Part shown: positions 1 through 11,400 of the stretch, one piece after another
How the letters are laid out: each line of letters starts with the position of its first letter
Position numbering within the stretch: the first letter of the stretch is position 1
From: Apteryx mantelli
Taxonomy: Eukaryota; Chordata; Aves; Apterygiformes; Apterygidae
NCBI RefSeq assembly: GCF_036417845.1
Contig: NC_089979.1
Coordinates: 1,603,424 to 1,667,423 of the forward strand
DNA: 64,000 bases
Reading direction: 5' to 3'
Notes under the pieces: generated by a model
The model's input: only the letters and a program-made list of their open reading frames with translations
The model's database searches: none
What the model was told of the DNA's origin: nothing
Program-made: the position numbers and the translations under genes

Positions 1-489
1 CCTGTGGCACTGTGTCCCCATGGTCCTGTGTCATGTCCTACATCCCCACAGCCATGTGTCCCCATGGCCTGTGTCCTGTGTCCCCTCTGGCCTGGGTGGC
101 AGCAGGTTGGGAAAGCATGCGAATCCCAGCCCAAAACCATGCGCCACATGGGTCCTGCTGGGCCAGCCACTACCACCGCTGCTGTGACATGGGTCACTGG
201 GGACAACACTTATGTCCCTCCTCGTGACAAAAAGGGATGGAGACGGCTCTCCTCACAGTGCTTCCCCACCTGTTATTCCACTGTGGTGGCCAGGTGGACC
301 TGGTGGCATTGACAGCGGGGACGAGGGTGACACGTCAGGTCAGGGGACTGGGACTAGCCAGTCCATGAGCCACCAGCCTGGGGACATCATCTGGCCTGGG
401 GACATCTCCCGCGGCTGAGCTTTGAGCCCAGCGCTGGGGACAAAGTGGCGCCGCGAGCTCGGGGAAATCAGACCAAGGCGCCTGTGTAT
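1..489. other. Flank downstream of the PLCG1-like gene, no gene seen
   Basis: GC-rich sequence with short tgtccccatggcc-type repeats in the first 100 bases and cctggggacatc repeats near 380-410. Only short unsupported open frames are present. Confidence 0.5.
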
Positions 490-2417
490 AAATATTGGCT
501 AAATAGATTTATTTTCATACAAAGAATACACGGATCCCCCCGACGGGGCGCCCTCACCTCGGGGGACACCCCGAGATGCCACCGCGCCGCCTGGTCCTTG
601 CCCTCTCGCCCAGGCGCCTGCGGCACCCCGAGGCGCAAGCTCAGCCCGGGGATAAGCGGCACAACCTCCGCTCGCTTTAATGGTTATCCCTGGGCTGGAT
701 CCGGCTCGTGGAGACACCCTGGGTCCCTCCCAGCAGCGTCACAGCGCTGGGGACCCAGGCTGGTGTCCGGCCGGATGCGACTTCCCCGGAGGGGACGAAT
801 GCCGGTGGCGGGGACCTCGGCCGGCAGCAGGGTTTGCACCCGCCTCCCTCCAGGGAAATCCCTGTCCTGGGGGGCTTTTCTCGCCCTTTGTGCCGGGTCC
901 TTCTCGGGCTCCAACAAAATTCCTCGGCAGGGTTTTGTTCGCTCTCGAATCGCCTAAAAAAACGCTCCCGGCTGCCCCCTCGCTTGAGCCGAAATAGCCG
1001 GACTTACCTTCAGGGAGCGGGGCGCTGTCAGGATCCGGCCCCGTCCCTAGGGCCTTGGCTCTGCCGCTGCCCCGCGGCGTCACCTCGGGGACGTCCCTGT
1101 CCCTCAGCCTCCGACCCTCCCGGAGATGGGGGGCTGCTTCGTCGCCCACGTTTGCCCCCTGCCCGCTCAGGGCACCCGGTCTCCCGGCACCCTCCCCGCA
1201 GGGTGCCCCTATCCCTTGCTCCCTCGCCGTTTGGCCTGGGGCACCCCGGGATATTTCGGGGTTCCCCTGCGCCCTAATACTGCGGCTGGTAACAGACCCC
1301 TCCGCGCGCCGTATGTACACACTGAATAAAAGAAGAAAATACAGGTATTTATAGCGGGGGCCCCGTTCTGGGGGGGTGAAATGCTCCCCTTTCCGCTGGT
1401 ACCCCCCGAGCCGTGCCGTCCCCCGCGTCTCTGTCCCAGCGGGACTGGAGGCTCGGAGCGAGCGGTGCCCCCTCTCCCGTCCCCAACCCCGGGCCGTGGT
1501 GGGGAGGACGGTGCGGGTCCAGCCCAAGCGCGCAGGACGGGTCCAGGCGGGGAGGGAGGGCGCAGGACGTGGGGTGGCCGGTCCTGCTCCTTCCCGGGCC
1601 GGTTTCGCACCGGGAGACTTTTTCCATGTCTCAGTTTCTCCATCGGGTTGGGGGGCTGGTATTACCCCCCCCGTTCCGGGGGAAGCTGGGGCTGGGGACG
1701 CCTTTGCCGTCGCAGGGATGAGCGAAGAGGGGACGGGGCGGCAGCGGGGTGAGCGGGGCCCCGCGCTCCTCTCGCCCTGTGCTCGCTCGGGGCAGCCCTC
1801 GAGCCCCCCGCTGTGTCCGCCCCGGCCAGCTCCCGGGCGTGGGGACCACGGCCAATGTCCCGCCTGGCCCTGCGGGAGCACCGAGCCGCAGCCGCCCCTG
1901 GGTGCTGCGGCCCAAGCCCTGCCGGGGAGCGAGGCGAGAGGAGGCAGGGAGTTATACGGGGGCGAAGCGGAGCTTCCCTCCTCCTGCCTCGCTGCCGTGC
2001 CTCCATCCCTGCCTGCTGCGGTGACGGAGAAACATCATAGACCTACGCAAAGCCCCCTCTTCTCCCCAAATTGGAGATTTTTGACCCCCCTTTGCTGGTA
2101 TCATCCAGCCCCAGGACCTAGCGGTGCTGGCACCCTTGAGCACCGGGTTGTGTCGATGGTGGCTGGAGCCGGGCCAGCGCGAGTGCGGCTCGGGGGGCAC
2201 CAGGTCTGGCCATCCCACCCTCTCGCCATCAATTCGTGGCGGGAGAGGAGGTGGCAGGGGGCTGTCCCTGCGGTCTGAGTCCTGGCCAGCACCAGCTCTG
2301 GGCGTGGGGGGGACACGGGCGACAGGCAAGGGTATGTCCACAACCAGCTGGTGGCACCGGCCAGGGCTTGTGCAGGCGAGACACCCTGACCACAGGGCCT
2401 GGAGAGTCCCAGCTGGC
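490..2417 (-). other. PLCG1-like: Probable 3' UTR of the PLCG1-like gene
   Basis: Runs from the stop codon at 2418 towards lower coordinates without recognisable coding exons. The first plausible poly(A) signals on the minus strand are ATTAAA (plus TTTAAT, 676-681) and AATAAA (plus TTTATT, 508-513). The end is therefore inferred, and the segment is GC-rich with several unsupported open frames. Confidence 0.45.
508..513 (-). terminator. Candidate poly(A) signal AATAAA for the PLCG1-like gene
   Basis: The plus-strand TTTATT reads AATAAA on the minus strand, about 1.9 kb past the stop codon. It sits in a short AT-rich patch in otherwise GC-rich DNA, which is typical of a 3' end. ATTAAA at 676-681 is an alternative. 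Confidence 0.4.
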
Positions 2418-2469
2418 TCAGTTGCGTTTGCTGACCATCTGCCGATCCCTCTTCTTCTTCTCCATCAAC
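2418..2469 (-). CDS. PLCG1-like: PLCG1-like exon 32: C-terminus and stop
   Basis: Encodes [16 protein letters not shown] after a split Lys codon; TGA lies at 2420-2418. The basic end resembles the PLCG2 C-terminus and not human PLCG1. Acceptor cacaccag. Confidence 0.92.
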
Positions 2470-5400
2470 CTGGTGTGGGGCGGAGAGGTGGCGTTAGCGA
2501 CCTCTCTGCCGGCCGCGGGGGCCAAACTGGGGGCTGAGGGCAAGGGTGAGCGCTGGGGCCAGCACGGCGGGGGGACTCACTTGCGGTTGCGCACTTCGGT
2601 GAGCTCCATGAGCCGCTCCTGGGCCGCCCGCAGCTCGTCGAGGCGCTGCTGGTAGCGGGAGTCGCAGTTGTTGGTGCGCTCGTAGCTGGAGACCTGGCTG
2701 GAGAGCTCGCTGGCGCGGTCGCGCAGCTGCTGAATGGACGAGTACAGGTTCTCCTCATCTTCCTCCTGCTCCAAAACAAGGACATGAGGCTCATGGGACT
2801 GGTGTGGGCACCCAGGACCCTGCTCTCCCCTTCCAGGAGGGGAAACTGAGGCACGAGGTTGGACACTGTCCCGCACAGGGAGCTCTGGGTTAAGCCGGTG
2901 AGGGAGCAGAGGGGATGTGGGGAGTCCAGGGGATGTCATGGGCCACAGGGCACCCACCTTGGCGTTGATGATCTCAATATGGATGAGGAGGGCGGCGAGC
3001 TCCAGGTCCTCTGTGTAGCTGTTCTTCAGCGGCACCGACCGATAACCTGGACGTGACATTGCAGTTGTTGCGACATGGTCCCGTCCCCTCGGCATGGCCG
3101 TTGCTGTGGGCCACGAGCGCATCGCCATCCCCAGAGCTGGCCCCCAAGGGGCTGAATTTCAGGTGGACACCCAGCGGGGATGGAGGGACCATACCTGTTT
3201 TGAGGCCCTTGACGGGAAAGGTGGCTTGTGCCAAAAAGTTAGGGTCGCTGAACATGTCCTCCTCGTACACCACGAAGCGGAGGAAGGCGAACTCGGGGTT
3301 GTTGATGTCGAAGACAAACTGCTTGAAGAGCCACACGGGGTTGAAACCGTTGTCGGCTGGTGGGTGAGGACAGAGCAGGCAGGGATCAGAGCATGGAGCA
3401 CGTGGGTGTCCATGTGGGCGGCATGTGACCTGAGCTCCCCCAGCTGCTTGTCGTTAGTGGGAGACGCCTTTCCCCCTCTGTCCTCTGGAAACCCCAGCCC
3501 CGTTAAACCACATTCCCAAGCTGGGACCCCAAAAGTCATGTTTAGGGGTTGCTGCTTCCCAGAACCGCAGGGCCCAGGCTCTCCGGACATCCCAGTAGTT
3601 ACCAGTGCCAAGGTGTGAGGGGACCCTGCCACCTCCCTGCCTGGTCCCAGGGTGAAAGGACCCGCTAGGTGCATCGCCTACACGGACCCTCACCTACAAC
3701 GTCCGTCTTGTTCTTGCTGTTGTCGTACTCGGAGCCGCACACCTCCACCTCCACGAAGGGGCACACGATGCTCCTCCCATTCTTGGGCAGGTGCCGGGCG
3801 CCAAGGATCTGGGGGAGGAGGAAGAGGAGGAGGAGGAAGAGGCTGAGGTCCAGCTGCCCTGGCCCTGTGGACTAGGAAGGACTCCTGGAGCAGCCCTATG
3901 GCTCAACCCTTTATGGCCTAATAAGCCTCACCAGGCCTTCTTGGACCTATGTATGAATTTGGACCAATTTTAGCTTGATTTTAGCCATGTCTGCAAAATT
4001 ATTTATGAAACTTGTTTTCTCCGTGACTTGCTCAGGGGTCAGATGACTACGGACTAGCCTGTCCTAGCTGTAACAGCAAAAACACCCAAAGGTGGGGTAA
4101 CGTGGTTCAGAGCTTGTTTTTCAGCTATTTTATTCTCCAGCTTGCTCTTGCTCAGGATTTGCTCAGCTCCGTGCAATGCCGCACGTGGGGAAGAACCAAC
4201 AGACCTAAGAGGTCGCGGTACAACAAATCCCGTGGAGCGATGGCAGAGATCAGAGCACATCCCACTAGCAAATATGGGGCTGAAGCATGTAAAATCACCC
4301 CAATTGACCCAAGACTGAGGAAGAAGAAAGCCCCCCATCAGCATGGCACCGATGGTGAACACCTCGGGGTGCTGGCGAGTCGCCTGTTCTCTGCTTGTCC
4401 TCCCCCACGCCACTGGCCCCCACTTGCCTGCAGCTGCACTGTGATGGGCTCCACGATCTTCAGGCTGTTCTTGTCAAAGGGGTCAAACGTCTCATCCCTC
4501 ATGATGTCGGGCTGCAGGACGTAGCCGCTGCGGCCTCCGAGCATGAACAGCGCCTGGTTCAGCTGCATCGGCTTGTCTGACAGCCGTGGGGACAGAGCAG
4601 CTCTGAGCCATGGGGCTCAGGGTTCCCCCGAGGTCCTCGGGAAGAAGGTCCTGCCCTGGGCACCCCCCCCATAGAGAGCCCCCAACCCCAGGTAGGAGAA
4701 GGGATGCAGCCGGGTATCACATGAAGCATCCAAGCATTGAGCGAGGATGTCCCCATCAGGATGGAGACAAGGGCTGGATAGAGCATCCAAGCCACATCCA
4801 GCAGCGGGACCAGGTGGGAGAGCCACCAGGGATGGGGAAAATGGGATGACCTGCAAGGGCGAGCCCACCAGCCACCCAAGGAGCAGGATTTACCAGGGGT
4901 CTGGAAGTTGAGGGCCACAAGCTGGCTGCCGCAGATCCACATGGGCAGCGGGTCGTAGTTGGAGGAATCCAAGCGCTGGCCTTTGGGGTAGATGCGACTG
5001 AGCTGGCGCCGGTTGTACTGCAGGAACTTCTTGCCCTTGCTGCGGTTGGCGTACTTCTCTGCTTTGGTCTCCGGGAAGGAGGACATGTCCCGGTAGCATG
5101 CCTTGTCTGTGCCGATCTCTGGAAGTGCAAAGGGCGGCTGTCAGTGGGAGGCTGCGGGGCTTTTGGGCTGGGCTGGTGGCCTGGAGCTCCTCAACTTCTG
5201 CCCTGGGGGCATGTGGGGGCAGTGGTGAGGCAGGGGACAAAAGGTGATGCCCCTCAGACCTGTTGTGACCACCCAGTTCCCTGCCTGCCCAGCTTTTTCC
5301 CTGATGATACCATCACCCCCCACCCCGGCTCTTACTGTCTTCATCGAACGGCACTGGGCGGCAATAAACGACGAGCTCGGAGAGCTCCAGCGCAATCTTC

Positions 5401-8400
5401 TTCCTCCGCTCCATGATCTTCCCCTCTTGCATCTGCACAAGGGAAAACAGGAGCTAAAACTATTGCCCCGCTGTGCCCCAGTCTCCCCCCAGGCTCCCAC
5501 TGTGGGGATGCTCTGCAGATGATGGCGCGGGACCATCCACCAAAACGCAACCCTTATTTTGCCCCATGGTCTGCAGAGACATCGAGGACCAGCCCTCAGG
5601 ATCCCCTCCCGCTTGGCAAAATTCGGAGGGGCTGCACCAAAAGGCAAGGCAGCGATAACCAGCTGTACACCCAGGATTTCACCCCTCGCCGCAACCAGGG
5701 CCAACTTGGCGGGGTGCTGGGATACGTGCTGCCGGGCTTGTGATCCCATGGGAAGGCTGAGCCTCCTTTCTCCCTGCCAGGGAGTGGGTGGTGCTCAGCC
5801 TCTCCAGGTCCTGTGGCACCTGGAGTGTTGCCCGGCCCGCAGCGCCCCTCACCCTGGCATCGGCGTTCTGCGTGGCCTCCCGGATCTTGGCCACCCACTC
5901 GCTGAGCTCCTCCTGCGTGTCTGCGGCCACGTCCAGTGACTGGGCTGCGTGGGACATCTGCTGGGAATGGATGGTGAAGACAAATGGTTTGGAGCTCCTC
6001 CCGTCTTTGGAGATAACTATAAGGACATCAGAGGGGGCTTTACTTGAAGAGATTCCTAACGGACGGCTCTGTGGAGCAAACGAAACCTCAGCGGTCCTGC
6101 TTGGCCCACGGCAAAGCATGGGATAGGAGCACGCTGGGGACCGCGGGTTCCCGGGTGCACCCCCTGCACCCCGGCTGACGCCTGCCTCGGCCCCTCTCGC
6201 CTGCTCTAGCCCTGCAGCCGGATTTTGGGGGCGGCAGATGGGCACGGGCGTTTGCCGGGGGCAAATCTTCACCGAGGGTGCAGGGCGGAGCGTGCAAATC
6301 TTGGCCTCGCCTGCCGCGATGCCGCCTGCAACGCAAGGCAGAGCAGAGGCTGAGTGCCCGCGACCGCCAGCCTGCCCTGCCCGGGACCTCCCGCCAGCAG
6401 CTGGCAAGCTGTAGGGATGTTCCCGCCTGAAACTGGAAATCACCAAGAAATACAACTGGGGAGAGGGGATCCGAACTTCCCCCTAAACTCCAGGGAATCG
6501 CTGAAAAATCTCTGGAAATGAAAGCAGCAACCAGAAATGCTCTGTTCTGCTGTTTTTGTAATTAAGAGTTTCAGTTTTTTGTGTTGAAATGCATTTTTCC
6601 TTCGAGCTGCCTTGTCTTGCAGGGCTAAATATCCCCCAAACTGAACCCAAACTGTTTGGACGTTACAGAATGGGTCACTTTGGCCGAATCCTTCCAAATT
6701 CAGCCCTGTTTTTCCCCTGCTGAGCGTGAGGCTGCTTCCCGCCCCCCAGCCGGAGTGAGGGCAGTGATGTTCAGTCCTTCCCTGGCTGCGGCCTTTGTCC
6801 AGCTTGGCCAGAGCATCTGCCACCTGGGAGCTGATGGTATCTGCCAGAGAGCAGGTCGACAGCAGCTCTGCAGCTGGCTGGACCCGGATGTGTGGTGAGT
6901 TTCAAGAGCCTCAGCTCATTGCATCGAACTTTAGCTTTCCCTGAACACTCCTGTTCCCTCCGTGGGGACGCAGCGGAGACACTCACCTACGTGGCAGGAC
7001 GGCACGTCGATGAAGCCCTTCAGGAAGTTCCCCAGGGGGCTGTTTTCCGATGACTGCGAGAGAGGAAGGAAGAGGGAGCGGTGAAAGGTTGTTGCGTGGA
7101 GCCCATCGCTAGCTGGCTTTGTGCCGCTCGCTTTAGCAGCCTCCCCAACCCCAAAGCCTCCCCGGGCTTTGCCAAGTCTCAGCAAAAGCCAAGAAAACAC
7201 CCTCTGCCCATTCGAACGCAGCAGCCCTTATGGACGAGGGCTGAGCCTCTCCGTGGGCTTTGCTCTGTGTCCAGAGGCGGGAGCATCCCCGGACTCTGGA
7301 CAAGGATCCACACTCAAGCAGACTCGACTCCAGGTGCGCGCGTGGAGCCAGCACGGGGACGTCCCACTCACAGCTTCATCCTGCTCCTGCGCCTGCGTGT
7401 TCACGATCTCCTCCACGTAGTTGGCCGGGAACCACAGCTGCTTCTTGCCTCCGTAGTCCCCCCGCCACCTAGAAGGGGTGAGAGGATCAAGGCAAGCGGA
7501 CCGATTCGGGGGGGGGCGGGGGTGTTAACACTGCATGCAACGTCAGGGAACATTCGGAGAGGGGAGGGACAGAAAAGGAGGCAGTTAAAACCTGTCGCAG
7601 TAACACCCACCGCCCGTGCAGCCGCTGTGGCGTGGGACAGCGCCCACAGCCCCCGCGCCCCACCGGGTTTGGGCGAGGGAACCCCAGGGGTGCAGCATGC
7701 CGTTGGAGCTGCTATCCTGGAGCTTTGGCCCCGGCGCGGCTCAGGGTGGACTTCTCCATCTCCCGGCTGCACCCTGCAAACGGCGGCGCTGGCCCCATCC
7801 CGCAGCAGCATCTCTGCTCTGCTTCCAGCCCGCCCGGCGGGGAACGTGAGGGGCCACCTGATACTTGTGCCCACTCGGTAACCGGCAAAATCCCACGCCG
7901 GGAGGCTCCCACCAGCCCTGGGCTTGCAAACAAGCCACGCTGTGATGGCACTGGACACGGAGGCTGCCCTGGGCCGCGGGGAGCGGGCTTACCAGCCGCC
8001 GTCCTGCTTGTCCACGTTGTGGATGATGGCCTGCTTGCAGAACGACAGCTCATCCTCCCGCTGGGCTTTGTAGTCATAGAGGGCCTTCACTGTGCACTGG
8101 GCCGCAGGGGAGAGAAACACGGGCGTCACTGCTTGTCCCTCAGGTGTCCCTGGCTTGGGGACACTGCCCAGGGCCGGTGGTAGTGTTCCCCGCTGAGCCT
8201 GGCTCCTCGAGCCCTGACATTTGCACATGGGTACCCTCGCTACCCAGGCTTAGCGTTCCTGGATCCAAATGATGCCCCAAAATAGCCCACGCCAATATTG
8301 AGACGTTAGACGGGGTGAAGGGTGGGGAGTTCTGGCGTTCCCGTGCGGTGTCCTCAGGGAGAGCCGCATGGCAGGGCCATGGGGGCTGCTCTGGGAAGCC

Positions 8401-11400
8401 CCATGTATCTGCTGCACCTCTAGCCTTGTGGTGGAGGAGAGCAAGGCCACGTCCTCTTGTGTCCCAGCTCTGCTGAGGGGACCTGCAGCACATGCTGAAA
8501 AGCCCCCGTGCCACCGACAGCAGCTTGAGCGACTGCTCCAGGCACAAGTCAGACAGCCACCATCACTGCCGGGTACCGACCCTGCGACTAACACATTCGG
8601 CTGCACCAGCGCAAAGTAGGTTCTACTTTTAAGTTCCCGAATGGTTTCTCTTGTTGCACTAAAGGGATTTGTCTTGAGAAATTCCTGGAAAAAAACTCTT
8701 TGGGTTAAGCCTTCCCGTGTTTGGTCTTAGCCTGAGAGCTGGTCTGCTGCAAAGAGAAGTTTAAAGTACAGCAGCATAGGGTTGTGGGATCATATGATCA
8801 CAGGATAATTCAGGTTGGAAGGGACCTCGGGAGGGCTTTAGTTCAATGTCCTGCTCAAAGCAGCTCAGCTCTGAGACCAGCATGGATTGCTCAGGGCTTT
8901 ATCCGGTCTGTGCTGGGCAGAGGGTATGGATTAGGCCAAAGAGCTTTGTGCCACATGGGGTCCCAAAGTAAGAAAGACGCTGTGGCAAAGCAGTGAAACG
9001 CCGCAGCTTTTCAGGCCCACGGTTTGGCGGGGGGGGAAGCCGGGGAGCTCCAGCTCCAGTGCCGGAATCACCATGTCCCACTGCTCTGTGCCTCCTGGGG
9101 AAGCTGGCCCAGCCTCTTACCCTGGCCATCGGCATCTTGTTGGCCTCCACGTAGAAGTGAGGGGTCCGCACCTCGTACAGGGCTCCGTAGTCCAGCTCCT
9201 GCGAGGAGAGATGCCGGAGTGGGGTCACCTGGCCTCTCGGTTGCCAGGATGGGCAGGGGACTACAAGGGGATGCTGCTGCATCCAGCTGAGGGGCAGCTA
9301 ATAGCTCTTTCCGAATAATTGGAGGGGAATTACAAAGGTGACGGAGCCAAACTCTTTGTGGCTGGGGCAGATGATATAACCCAGAGCAACGGCTGCAGAC
9401 TGCAGCTTGGCCGGGTTGGGTTGGACTTGCAGCAAATCTCCTTCGCCAGGAGGGAGCTGCAGCCCGGGGTTGGGTCCCCAGGTCTCCATCCTGGCGTTTT
9501 CCAAGCCTCAACACGGCTGCCCTGGTGCAGCATTGGCAACAGCCCTCTAGGAGGCTGGAGCAGAGACCTTCCCATTCCGAGGAAGCTCGTGACAGGGCCG
9601 GATTGCCTGCGGCACAGTGCCTGTGCTGCACAGGTTCAGCCAGCTTGCTGTAACAGTTTGCACAACCCTGCTGAAGCCTGAAGCTGCCATCCCCGCTGCC
9701 GGGAACACTCACGGTGGTGCCCATCTTCTCCAGGGTCTCCTCGTTGATGGGGTAGCGCAGCTTCATCTTGCGGTAGAGCGGGTGCTTCTCGTAGTAGCTC
9801 ACGAGGTCCACGAGGCTCTCGAACTCGGCCGAGCTGCCCAGCATGAAAAGCCGACCTTCCTGCTGGATGCGGCAGTGCTTGATCTTCCCCTCCGCCCTGG
9901 TGCCAAGAGAGCCGGGGGCGGACGTGAGGATGGTGTGGGACTCTGGCTCATTGGGGCCATGGTGAGAGGGGAGGCCTGGGCCAGGGTGGGAGGCGACGCA
10001 ATCACCCCGTCCTCGCCGCCAGCCCTGCTCCGGCGGTAAATTAATGCAGGATGCGGCCAGGATGGCAGCAGGTCACGGGGAATGTGGCTGACCGCCGTGA
10101 AGACGCACCTTTACCACCACTGGAGCCAGGGGAGGCCGCACTCACCGGAAGGAGATGGCATAAGAGTTGGGTTCGCTGCGCTTGCGCACCAGGAAGGCTC
10201 CATCCCGCGGGACCCTCATCAGCATGTGCTCGGCCTGCAGGCGCGTCAGGTTGGCGTGGTACCACCTGGCCAGGGGAGAGCAAGAGGGCGGTGGGCTGAT
10301 GCCACCACCCCTACGCCCAGGAGAGCATCCCTCACCCAACACCGGCTCTGCCACGGGGCAATGCCGGAGCCAGGCACAGGGAAAGCAGGCGAGGAGAAGC
10401 GGTGAAGCAGGAGGAGGGCAGCAGGGCCGGAGGACTGGGAGGATGGGGCAAGGGATCACCCTCACTCTTTGCTCTCGTGGGCATTGGGCTGGGGCACGGG
10501 GTCGGTGAGGCGCATCTCAAACTCGTTGCAGCGGAGCGGCACCTCCCGGTAGTGGCAGATGAGGCTGTAGAGGCTGTCGAAGACCAGGTTGTCCGTCAGG
10601 TAGAATTTGGTGGTGCCGGCTTCCTGCCGCGAGTGGATCCGGCAGTGCTGGACGCGGTTGGATCTCCTGCCAGGAGGGGAAGTAGGCGGTAGTAACAGTG
10701 CTGGGGTGCAATGAGGGGAAGCCACAGGGGTTGGCTGGTGCCCACGCCTGCATCCCAGGTCTCAGGGGAGATGCCTCCCCCCCACAGCCCCTCCTGTCCC
10801 CCCGCATGTGCCGCGACAGGGAGTGTTGGCGTCTGGGCGCTGCGAGTGCTTGAACAGCAGGGAGAAGCCCGCGGGAGACGGATTGGTCTAGAGCAAAGAC
10901 GGGAGATGGTCTGGGGGTGCAGGTTAAGATGCTTCGAGGGCAGGGCTGAGACCCTCCCTGGCAGCCACTCAACGGGCTGCGGTGGTGCTGAGCGCCCGGA
11001 GCTCCTGAGGAGCTGGGTGTCTGCACCCCATCACATCATCTCACATCTCTACTTTCTGCAGGCCAGAGCCTGCCCCTCTCGAATGAGGGGAGACGGCAAT
11101 AATCCAAATATTATTTACAAGGATCAGTATTAGGCACGTGCTGTGCAGCTCTCGGGTCCAATCCGGGTCAGGGCACCGCTGTGCAAGGTGCCGCACGCCG
11201 TGCAAAAACCCAGCGTTTGTCCCAAGACCTCTTACTGGTCATAACTTCTGCCTCTGAACTGGGAATTTGCTGGAAGGCAGCCCCCGATCACCCAGAGGGA
11301 CGCCCAGACTGGCGGACTCCTGGGGAAGGTCTGAGCCCACCGTCCTCCCCAGATGGCAGAGACGCGGACCGTCTGGGGCGTACGCGCTGGAAAGAGGATG

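Noticed and set aside
739-1881. 380-codon minus-strand open frame downstream of the PLC stop codon
   Set aside because: GC-rich with no recognisable domain and biased Pro/Arg/Gly composition. It lies in the probable 3' UTR.
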